A DNA stretch of 11,393 bases. It comes from Desulfobulbaceae bacterium. Lineage in GTDB: Bacteria > Desulfobacterota > Desulfobulbia > Desulfobulbales > Desulfobulbaceae. The stretch is from NCBI GenBank assembly GCA_026986885.1, contig JALSNT010000321.1, positions 1 through 11,393 of the forward strand. Reading direction: 5' to 3'. Every line of letters starts with the position of its first letter. Within the stretch, counting starts at the first letter, position 1. Shown here piece by piece: positions 1 to 5,248 of the stretch. Made by a program: the position numbers and the translations under genes. The notes below the pieces were generated by a model. That model worked only from the letters and a program-made list of their open reading frames with translations, searched no databases and had not been told where the DNA came from.

Positions 1-293
1 ATTACGAATATACCATTATGTATCCTGGGTTTGCGGTAACGGCCCGGGAAGAAGGGTTCCCGGAAATTGCCGCTATCTTTGAGGCCATTGCCGTGGCGGA
101 AAAGCAGCATGAAAAACGGTACCTGGACCTGAAGGCCAACATTGAAGAGGGCCGGGTGTTTAAGAGAAAGGAAAAGGTCACCTGGCGCTGTCGTAACTGC
201 GGCTATCTGCATGAAGGGGAAGAGGCGCCGGAAAGATGCCCGGCCTGCGATCATCCCCAGGCCCATTTTGAGCTGCTTGGTGAGAACTGGTAG
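1..293 (+). CDS. rbr: Rubrerythrin, C-terminal part (5' truncated by the window edge)
   Basis: Rubrerythrin is a cytoplasmic non-haem iron protein that reduces hydrogen peroxide in anaerobes, using a di-iron four-helix bundle and a rubredoxin-like centre. The reading frame is open to the left edge (in frame from base 3), and about 97 residues are visible, roughly half the usual length near 190. The visible part holds the last helix of the ferritin-like bundle, with an AEKQHEKRY segment that supplies an E..H pair for the di-iron site. It is followed by the rubredoxin-like domain with CRNCG and CPAC, the four iron-binding cysteines. The protein ends normally in [13 protein letters not shown] before a TAG stop. 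The ATG at 18 lies inside the helical domain and is not the real start. The first two EXXH/E ligands lie outside the window. The identification is secure from the C-terminal pattern. Confidence 0.95.
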   Translation, partial: YEYTIMYPGFAVTAREEGFPEIAAIFEAIAVAEKQHEKRYLDLKANIEEGRVFKRKEKVTWRCRNCGYLHEGEEAPERCPACDHPQAHFELLGENW

Positions 294-366
294 AACAAGG
301 CTGCAATGATTTCTGTTGGTCCTGTTGCTTGATTTGCAACGTTCGGCAGGTTGGACACACCAAAGT

Positions 367-434
367 GGGTTTAATGGACGCAACCCAATAAATCGTATAC
401 AATGTAGGTCTGGTTGAGCTTCGCGAAACCAGAC
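367..434. repeat. REP/MITE-like palindromic intergenic element
   Basis: Two adjacent inverted repeats lie downstream of the rubrerythrin gene. The first pairs GGGTT (367-371) with AACCC (382-386). The second is stronger: GTCTGGTT (408-415) pairs perfectly with AACCAGAC (427-434) around an 11-nt loop containing GCTTCGC. The style (GTAGG, a pyrimidine/G-rich arm, GAGC, TTCGCG, then the complementary arm) resembles dispersed intergenic palindromes of the type TAGGTTGGGTT...AACCCAACA seen in many bacterial genomes. That resemblance is from memory and was not searched. No T-tract follows, so it is a poor terminator. It may be a REP element or the remnant of a small non-autonomous transposable element. 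Confidence 0.4.
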
Positions 435-448
435 AAAAGTAGCGCCTG

Positions 449-775
449 CTATTTGTCCGCTTTCGTTCCACTCAAGCAGACCAGCAATGTGTCAATTTCT
501 TGTTTTTTATGGCGTAAACTGAGCTGTAAGGCAAAAAAAGGCGTGTCACCCGGGAGAATCTCCCCAGGACGACACGCCTTTTTTATTATTTTTTCTTCCG
601 GCCCGCAACGGGCCGGATAAACCAGCATGGCCGGACCGGATTTGCCGGCCATAACAGGCAGGCGCAAATGGCTTTTGTTCTCTATCTCTTTCTTTTTTTC
701 TTCTTTTTCTTGCCTGGACCCTTCTTTCGGCTTTTTCTCAAGATAATCGCGCAGTTTTTCAGGCAGGTCGTTCAT
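449..775 (-). CDS. Small hypothetical protein, start overlapping the ATPase stop
   Basis: An ORF of 108 codons whose ATG overlaps the TGA of the upstream ATPase gene in an ATGA arrangement, with AAGGA about 8 nt before the start. This suggests translational coupling. The first ~37 residues (starting MNDLPEKLRDYLEKKPKEG) are strongly charged and look like a genuine helical protein. From about residue 52 onward the frame runs through three hairpins, including the 85-bp repeat that appears again at 2213-2297. The C-terminal half is therefore probably not ancestral coding sequence. No domain, signal peptide or membrane segment is recognised. Either the gene is real with a repeat-derived tail, or only the N-terminal part remains of a longer gene cut by repeat insertion. 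Confidence 0.35.
   Translation of the reverse strand: MNDLPEKLRDYLEKKPKEGSRQEKEEKKKEIENKSHLRLPVMAGKSGPAMLVYPARCGPEEKIIKKACRPGEILPGDTPFFALQLSLRHKKQEIDTLLVCLSGTKADK
533..617. repeat. 85-bp double-hairpin repeat, copy 1
   Basis: Bases 533-617 match 2213-2297 with only two differences (positions 539 and 551), at an offset of exactly 1680 bp. The unit has two parts. The first is a long stem, GGCGTGTC/GACACGCC (540-547 with 571-578), extended by six A-T pairs. The second is a compact GC-rich hairpin, CCGGCCCG-CAA-CGGGCCGG (598-616). A third, unrelated hairpin, ATGGCCGG/CCGGCCAT (627-634 with 645-652), follows copy 1 only. This copy sits between the convergent rubrerythrin and ATPase/small-ORF transcription units. 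Confidence 0.85.
534..584. terminator. Bidirectional rho-independent terminator in repeat copy 1
   Basis: A 14-bp stem (AAAAAAGGCGTGTC paired with GACACGCCTTTTTT) has a T-run on the 3' side of whichever strand is read, so it can end transcription from both directions. It fits the convergent arrangement of rubrerythrin (+) and the ATPase operon (-). Note that the 108-codon ORF on the - strand reads straight through it. Confidence 0.7.
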
Positions 776-2106
776 TGCCGAGTCCTTTCAATGCATTTGC
801 TGATAAGAGATGGTAAAGAATGAATGAGATAGAGAGGAATATTGCATATTTTACCATCCCGGCGAAGATTGCACAGGGAGGTACGGAACAGGCAGGATGG
901 CGCATATTTGGAGTCAAAAGAATGGAGACTTTTACTCTTGAGATTAACCCCGGCTTTTACCTCAAGGGGATGGATATCGGTTGCTGTTTCAACCAGAAAG
1001 TCAACTTCAGCCCTGCCGTTTTTATTCTTCCAGTATTGCAGGCTGTTTCCTGCTACCGCCCGTAACTGCTGGGCGCTATAGTTTTCCGTAAAAGCGCCGG
1101 AAAATTCATTGAATATCTGTTCACCATTGACAAGTATTTCCGCCGGCAGATTTGCCATTGCCCCTAAAATTCCCACATCCAGCGCATATACTTTGAAAAT
1201 GTTTCTTTGCAAAGAACCGGTCAGCGGTCTTTTGGGATTATTTACGCAAAACGCGCGTAGAATAAGCCCCGCGTCTTCAAGCCAGATAAGCGCGTTTTCA
1301 TAGTCACGAGCCCGGGCGCTTTTTCGAATAGCGGAAAACATGAATTTTTTGTTTTCCCTGGCCAGTTGCTCAACAATACTGTTCCAGATGTGAGATAATT
1401 TTGGAATATCAGATGATTTTGCGTGTTTTGCAAAATCCAGGGTGTATGAGGTGAGTATTTCCCGGTGCACCTGTCGCACATCTGTAAACGAATCCCCTTT
1501 CGCCATGCAGGAAACCGCCTCCGGCATCCCCCCGCAAAAATAATAACGCCTGAGCAGGTCGATAAGCTGCAGGTGAAATACCTCGGGTAACGGAGCTATT
1601 TGGTCAAGGTTTTCAAGGTAATCCCGTAAGCCTGATTCTCCCATTCCGTCCAGAAATTCATAAAATGTCATGGGCAGGAGATCAAGAAAATTGACCTTAC
1701 CCACGGGGAATGATTTTGGTGAGGAGAGTTTCACTCCAAGGAGAGACCCGGCTGCGGCAATGACATATCCAGGGGCCTTTTCCTGAAAATACTTCAGGCT
1801 GTTGAGCGCATTGTTGGAGATTTGTATTTCATCAAAAACGATCAGGTGCTGCCCGGGGAGGATTTTTTTCCTGCTGAGCAGGGAGAGATGGGCGATAATT
1901 CTTTGGGGATCAAGACGTTCGGAAAAAAGGCTGTCGAGGCTGCTGTTTTCTTCGAAGTTAAAGTAGAAAATCCCGTCAAATTCCTTGCGCCCGAATGCCT
2001 GCAAAATATAGGTTTTACCTGTCTGCCGGGCGCCTCGCACAATGAGAGGTTTTCTTCGGGTAGAGTTTTTCCAGCGCACCAGGTCTGCATATATATCTCG
2101 TTTCAT
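772..2106 (-). CDS. AAA-family ATP-binding protein with DUF4143 C-terminal domain
   Basis: This 444-residue protein belongs to the family of P-loop ATPases with an AAA_14 core and a DUF4143 tail. The family is scattered through bacteria and archaea, often in accessory DNA, with no settled function. Visible motifs are Walker A GARQTGKT (residues 25-32), Walker B LIVFDE (88-93) and a sensor-like AAAGSLLG segment (117-124). Near the C-terminus, RAEVDFLVE (365-373) followed by LEVKAG (381-386) has the D...ExK spacing of a PD-(D/E)XK nuclease-like fold. Length and start fit the family, which typically begins MxxRxIYxxLxxWKN before the P-loop. No Shine-Dalgarno sequence is visible, and a promoter predicted just upstream would place transcription start at or next to the ATG. 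The stop overlaps the next small ORF by 4 nt. The gene is bracketed by an 85-bp direct repeat, suggesting it arrived or moves as a cassette. The family call is secure; any cellular role is unknown. Confidence 0.88.
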   Translation of the reverse strand: MKRDIYADLVRWKNSTRRKPLIVRGARQTGKTYILQAFGRKEFDGIFYFNFEENSSLDSLFSERLDPQRIIAHLSLLSRKKILPGQHLIVFDEIQISNNALNSLKYFQEKAPGYVIAAAGSLLGVKLSSPKSFPVGKVNFLDLLPMTFYEFLDGMGESGLRDYLENLDQIAPLPEVFHLQLIDLLRRYYFCGGMPEAVSCMAKGDSFTDVRQVHREILTSYTLDFAKHAKSSDIPKLSHIWNSIVEQLARENKKFMFSAIRKSARARDYENALIWLEDAGLILRAFCVNNPKRPLTGSLQRNIFKVYALDVGILGAMANLPAEILVNGEQIFNEFSGAFTENYSAQQLRAVAGNSLQYWKNKNGRAEVDFLVETATDIHPLEVKAGVNLKSKSLHSFDSKYAPSCLFRTSLCNLRRDGKICNIPLYLIHSLPSLISKCIERTRQ

Positions 2107-2112
2107 GCACTA

Positions 2113-2141
2113 TACATACCCGTTTGCGGGAGTGTCTGCAA
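2113..2141 (-). promoter_or_regulatory. Candidate sigma-70 promoter of the ATPase gene
   Basis: Read on the - strand, TTGCAG (2141-2136) is followed after 17 nt by TATGTA (2118-2113). The implied start of transcription is around 2107-2105, that is at the ATG at 2106, which predicts a leaderless or nearly leaderless mRNA. The absence of a Shine-Dalgarno sequence before this gene agrees. Both hexamers are imperfect, so this is only a candidate. Confidence 0.4.
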
Positions 2142-2154
2142 GTTTTTCGTACAG

Positions 2155-2178
2155 AAAACGTGGTGGGCTACACGTTTT
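2155..2178. promoter_or_regulatory. Perfect 8-bp inverted repeat, possible operator upstream of the ATPase gene
   Basis: AAAACGTG (2155-2162) and CACGTTTT (2171-2178) are exact reverse complements separated by 8 nt. The centre lies about 60 bp upstream of the predicted transcription start of the ATPase gene, a usual position for a dimeric regulator site. It could equally fold as a hairpin. No regulator gene is adjacent. Confidence 0.35.
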
Positions 2179-2212
2179 ACGTCTGAAAAAAGTGAAACCG
2201 GTTGGTGGGTAA

Positions 2213-2297
2213 AAAAAAGGGCGTGTCACCTGGGAGAATCTCCCCAGGACGACACGCCTTTTTTATTATTTTTTCTTCCGGCCCGCAACGGGCCGGA
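2213..2297. repeat. 85-bp double-hairpin repeat, copy 2
   Basis: The second copy of the unit at 533-617, in the same orientation, with 83 of 85 bases identical. It contains the same long stem (GGCGTGTC 2220-2227 with GACACGCC 2251-2258) and the same GC hairpin (2278-2285 with 2289-2296). It lies between the 94-aa gene at the end of the transporter operon and the ATPase promoter. The two copies thus bracket the ATPase and its small partner ORF. Confidence 0.85.
2214..2264. terminator. Rho-independent terminator in repeat copy 2, end of the transporter operon
   Basis: The same stem and flanking A/T runs as copy 1. On the - strand it comes about 50 nt after the stop of the 94-aa gene and before the ATPase promoter. 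It is therefore the natural terminator of the binding protein-symporter-94-aa transcript. Confidence 0.7.
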
Positions 2298-2315
2298 AGA
2301 GGGAAAATAATATTG

Positions 2316-2600
2316 TTAGAATTTGGTCGATTGTTCGATAAACAGTTTGTTTTCTTCGATGATTTCCCTGGCGATGTCGACTGCTTCTTCCAGGGTGGTG
2401 ATGCCGCCCCTGATGAAACTGTCCCGCAGGCGAATCATGTACTCCAGGTTGCCTTCTTTATCGGCAATGGTCTGAATATAGAGGCTCATGCGGGAGCCGA
2501 GACGGATATAGTGGGCGCTGTGCAGTTCATTGCCCTTATAGGTCCAGCGTCCGGCAACATCATGCAGCATGAAGTCATGAATTTGTTTCGGAAATTCCAT
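2316..2600 (-). CDS. Conserved-looking hypothetical protein (94 aa) in the transporter operon
   Basis: Not recognised. The protein has 94 residues, mixed charge and no signal peptide or membrane segment, so it is probably cytoplasmic. The middle (about residues 28-62) looks beta-rich with basic residues. The C-terminal third (about 66-92) is a long acidic helix (TLEEAVDIAREIIEENKLF). The start is well supported: AGGAG lies 8 nt before the ATG. It begins 24 nt after the symporter stop with no promoter between, and is followed by the hairpin terminator, so it is the last gene of the operon. Position suggests a role tied to transport or metabolism of the imported substrate, but nothing in the sequence shows which. 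It is very likely a real gene because of its RBS, spacing and protein-like composition. Confidence 0.75.
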   Translation of the reverse strand: MEFPKQIHDFMLHDVAGRWTYKGNELHSAHYIRLGSRMSLYIQTIADKEGNLEYMIRLRDSFIRGGITTLEEAVDIAREIIEENKLFIEQSTKF

Positions 2601-2624
2601 TCGTCTATTCTCCTGTTAATGTGG

Positions 2625-3938
2625 TTATGATTCCGGTTCGGGGATGACTTCGTGAATGGCATTTTCTCCTCTGCCGACAACAACGGCTGCCGTGGCATCA
2701 CCCCAGACATTGATGGCTGTGCGGAACTGGTCAAGGATACGGTCTATAGCAAGAATAAGACCGATACCGTCCAGCGGCAGACCGGCGGCAGTGAGCACGA
2801 TACCCATGGTAACCAGTCCGGCTCCGGGAATTGCTGCAGCGCCGATGGCTGCCAGCGAAGCCGTAATGAAGATGACGATCTGCATACCCATGGTCAGGTG
2901 AACGCCGAGCAGCTGGGCGATGAAAATAACCGCCACCGATTCATACAGGGCGGTGCCGTCCATGTTGATGGTTGCGCCAAGGGGCAGGACAAAGTTGCCG
3001 ATCCGTGGTTCGACCCCGGCCCGTTTTTCCAGGTTGCTCATGGTAACCGGCAGGGTGGCGGCGCTTGATGCCGTTGACCAGGCAGTCATCATGGCCGGTG
3101 CCAGGGCTTTCATGAGTTTAAGGGGATTATACTTGCCAAAAATCAATACCAGGATAGGCAGGGTGATGAATCCATGGATAAACAGGCCGAGAAGAACCGT
3201 GGCCGCGTATTTTCCAAGCGCCCTCAGGGCAGGGAATCCCAGATCCATAAAGATGGCCGCCACCAGCATGAAGATACAGTACGGTGAGATGATCATGATC
3301 AGCATGACACCTTTTTGCATGATGCGGTCAATGGCATTGATCACCTTGGTCATCGGTTCGGAATCCCGACCGACGATGGAGGACATGATCCCTAAGAAAA
3401 TAGTAAAGAAAATAATTTGCAGGACATTTCCCTTGGCAAAGGCAGCGGCTGCATTTTTGGGGATCATATTGACAAAGGTGTCGATGATGATAATGACGGC
3501 GCTGCGGTCGCCCACACCCTGACTGCTGACCTTTGCCGGTACGCCGGAGCCGATATTAAGCGCTGCCAGCGCCTCTTTATCGATGCCGATGCCGGGATTA
3601 ATCATGTTGACCACGATCAGGCCGGCAAGAACGGCAAGAGCAGTGGTGAGCATGTAATAACCGATGGTCCGGCCGCCGATTTTCCCGAGAGTTCGGACAT
3701 CCCCGAGATTGGCCACCGCCATGTAGATGGAGGCAAAGACCAGGGGAACGATGAGCATTCTGAGCAGGCGGATAAAGATATCGCCGCCGTATTTAAAGAT
3801 AATTTTCATCATATAGACCGGACCCGAGGTAACACCCGGTCCCATGGCGACATTGATGCCGATGCCGAGGCCGATACCAAGCACAATGCCGATAAGAATT
3901 TTCCATTGCAGATCAAGGCCCTTTTTTTTCTCAGCCAT
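2625..3938 (-). CDS. Dicarboxylate/amino acid:cation symporter (DAACS family, EAAT/GltPh-like)
   Basis: This 437-residue inner-membrane elevator transporter should couple uptake of acidic amino acids or C4-dicarboxylates to a cation gradient. The length is typical. Hallmarks are the HP1 serine-rich motif SSAATLP (291-297), PLGATINMDGTALYE around the NMDGT cation-binding turn (325-329), the HP2 region GAAAIPGAG (367-374), and the TM8 signature DRILDQFRTAINVWGD. In TM8, D403, R406, N410 and D414 correspond to D394, R397, N401 and D405 of archaeal GltPh. The arginine that holds the side-chain carboxylate is present, so an acidic substrate is expected. The NMDGT and GD forms resemble Na+-coupled glutamate/aspartate transporters more than DctA, which has NLDGT and GN. 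The start is supported by GGAGGGG placed 8 nt before the ATG, formed from the last codons of the upstream binding-protein gene. The intergenic gap is 2 nt, so translation is probably coupled. Confidence 0.93.
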   Translation of the reverse strand: MAEKKKGLDLQWKILIGIVLGIGLGIGINVAMGPGVTSGPVYMMKIIFKYGGDIFIRLLRMLIVPLVFASIYMAVANLGDVRTLGKIGGRTIGYYMLTTALAVLAGLIVVNMINPGIGIDKEALAALNIGSGVPAKVSSQGVGDRSAVIIIIDTFVNMIPKNAAAAFAKGNVLQIIFFTIFLGIMSSIVGRDSEPMTKVINAIDRIMQKGVMLIMIISPYCIFMLVAAIFMDLGFPALRALGKYAATVLLGLFIHGFITLPILVLIFGKYNPLKLMKALAPAMMTAWSTASSAATLPVTMSNLEKRAGVEPRIGNFVLPLGATINMDGTALYESVAVIFIAQLLGVHLTMGMQIVIFITASLAAIGAAAIPGAGLVTMGIVLTAAGLPLDGIGLILAIDRILDQFRTAINVWGDATAAVVVGRGENAIHEVIPEPES

Positions 3939-3940
3939 TT

Positions 3941-4855
3941 TCAGTCCCCTCCGTAGTAATCTTCATTAATGTTGTAGCTTCGGGTACTGACCCTGGTTGT
4001 AACCGGGAGGTACCGCCCCATGAACTGGCCGACATAACCGTTGGCCCGCAGTTCAAGGTTGAACACACTGAGCATGTTCAGGAAATCCTGATTGCCTTTT
4101 TGAATGGCCATGCCGTAATAATCGGGCTTAAAGGGAGGGTCGAGTACGGTCAGGCGGAACTGGGCCTGTTTGGCATGCTCCTTCAACCAGACCTTGAGAA
4201 AAATTTCATCGTGTACCATCATGTCGGCCTCACCTTTAAGTGTGGCGGCGGCAGCCTCTTCATTGCTGGGATAGGGTTTGATGATCGCCTTGGGGAAAAA
4301 GCGGGGCACGATGCGCTGGGGGGCTTTGCCGTCGGTAACGGCGATGGTCAACTGATTCTCTTTGCCGTTCTGGAGCAGGGCCGATATCAACGTATGATAA
4401 TCAGGTGCCGCAGAAATACCGAGACGGGCCGACTTTGCCTTGTTGAGCAGGATGGAAAGTCCCGTGTCAAAATAGGGGGTGGAAAAATCAATCAGTTTTT
4501 CCCTGGCAAAGGTGATACTCATACCAGCCAGAATGATATCAATGTCACCGGCCTGTAACATAGGAATGAGATCGGAAAAAGATTTGGGAACAACAATTTT
4601 GGCGGTAACGCCTAATTTTTTGGCCAGCAGGTTGGCAATGTCGATGTCGACGCCGACCCGTTTGCCGTCTTTTTCAAAGGAAAACGGTTTAAACTTGGGG
4701 TTGACACCGACCCGTAATACCTTGTCGGCAAAGACCTTTGCCAGTGTCGGTGAGTACGTGACGGAACTCTGGGCAAACGAAAATGTGGACAGCATGCAGA
4801 CGACAAACAGCGCCGTCAGCAGGTGTTTTGCCGTCTTCAGACCGGGATGCTTCAT
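3941..4855 (-). CDS. Periplasmic solute-binding protein, family 3 (amino-acid type)
   Basis: This 304-residue SBP_bac_3 protein is exported by a Sec signal peptide (about residues 1-28, ending FSFAQ). The mature part starts with the classic lobe-I pattern LRVGVNPKFKPFSF and GVDIDIANLLAKKLG (47-82). GMSITFAREKLIDFSTPYF (111-129) then contains R118, which in the family binds the ligand alpha-carboxylate. D216 in DMMVHDE fits the residue that usually holds the amino group. The ligand is therefore probably an amino acid or similar carboxylate. A longer frame exists upstream, but the ATG at 4855 has AGGAGG at ideal spacing and is followed at once by the signal peptide, so it is chosen. The gene lies 2 nt before the DAACS symporter, with no ABC permease or ATPase nearby. 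It may feed or modulate the symporter, or act as a co-sensor for the DctB-like kinase. Confidence 0.92.
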   Translation of the reverse strand: MKHPGLKTAKHLLTALFVVCMLSTFSFAQSSVTYSPTLAKVFADKVLRVGVNPKFKPFSFEKDGKRVGVDIDIANLLAKKLGVTAKIVVPKSFSDLIPMLQAGDIDIILAGMSITFAREKLIDFSTPYFDTGLSILLNKAKSARLGISAAPDYHTLISALLQNGKENQLTIAVTDGKAPQRIVPRFFPKAIIKPYPSNEEAAAATLKGEADMMVHDEIFLKVWLKEHAKQAQFRLTVLDPPFKPDYYGMAIQKGNQDFLNMLSVFNLELRANGYVGQFMGRYLPVTTRVSTRSYNINEDYYGGD

Positions 4856-4945
4856 ACTTCCTCCTTTTATGTTGAAATGATACTGATAAAAATACTGAAA
4901 ATAAACCCAGGTGAACAAAAGATCACTGCAGAATAAAAATGGAAA

Positions 4946-4961
4946 AGCAAGATAGGGACCA
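4946..4961 (-). promoter_or_regulatory. Candidate sigma-54 (-24/-12) promoter of the transport operon
   Basis: Read on the - strand the sequence is TGGTCCCTATCTTGCT. It has the invariant GG and GC dinucleotides exactly 10 nt apart and a full TTGCT -12 box, as in the consensus TGGCAYR-N4-TTGCW. The bases after TGG deviate from consensus. Predicted transcription start is near 4935, giving a leader of about 80 nt before the ATG at 4855. The adjacent DctD-like sigma-54 activator makes this assignment sensible. Confidence 0.6.
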
Positions 4962-5178
4962 GTCGCAAAGTCGCGCTGGGAACAGAAGAAGCAATTACAG
5001 TTTCCCGGCAACCTGCATACGGCGGACCAAAAATGAATCAGGGAAAAAATTGCCTGTTTTGGCGGGGAAATTTATTTGGTGTTCCGGCGGTTACGGCGAA
5101 TCGGTACATGATCGTCATCGGCAAACTATTTGTCGTCGTCAACAGGTAGCAGGATCGAAATTGTCGGCAGGGGAGATG

Positions 5179-5234
5179 AATATGTGCATATTTTGACCCA
5201 AACGGGACGGCAGAATGGGAAGAAAGTTGCACAT
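5179..5234. promoter_or_regulatory. Candidate upstream activator sites (inverted ATGTGCA pair)
   Basis: ATGTGCA at 5182-5188 and its exact reverse complement TGCACAT at 5228-5234 are 46 bp apart centre to centre. The first is itself nested in a 14-bp near-palindrome (AATATG-TG-CATATT, 5179-5192). Both lie 230-280 bp upstream of the predicted sigma-54 promoter, a normal distance for enhancer sites bound by NtrC-type activators. The link to the DctD-like protein is inference. Confidence 0.35.
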
Positions 5235-5248
5235 TTTTTCAGCAACCA

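Larger units (their letters stand above)
4856..5248. other. Regulatory intergenic region between the dctD-like and binding-protein genes
   Basis: About 390 bp without a convincing gene. It holds the strong ribosome site of the binding-protein gene (4858-4865 on the - strand), a candidate sigma-54 promoter at 4946-4961 and an inverted pair of ATGTGCA boxes at 5182-5234. No clear terminator follows the dctD-like gene, so some read-through from the regulator genes into the transport operon is possible. The 51-codon extension of the binding-protein frame into this region carries no domain and is not taken as coding. Confidence 0.6.

Noticed and set aside
2202..2630. 142-codon + strand frame across repeat copy 2 and the 94-aa gene
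   Set aside because: It is antisense to a better-supported gene, its first part is the hairpin repeat, and it lacks a ribosome site.
2652..3956. Several long + strand frames opposite the symporter gene
   Set aside because: They are shadow frames with GC-driven Asp/His/Gly or Arg/Met composition, with no domains or ribosome sites.
4796..4799. Cys20 of the binding protein as a lipoprotein anchor
   Set aside because: The preceding residues LFVVC do not form a lipobox; a type I cleavage site at about residue 28 fits better.
4991..5005. Second sigma-54-like GC...CC pair upstream of the binding-protein gene
   Set aside because: The spacing is 11 nt instead of the required 10, and the -12 and -24 boxes do not otherwise match.
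4856..5011. 51-codon N-terminal extension of the binding-protein frame
   Set aside because: The internal ATG at 4855 has an ideal AGGAGG site and is directly followed by a signal peptide; the extension would bury the signal and overlaps the predicted sigma-54 promoter.
5041..5070. Possible terminator after the dctD-like gene (GCC...GGC followed by T-run on the - strand)
   Set aside because: The stem is only 3-4 bp, too weak to support.
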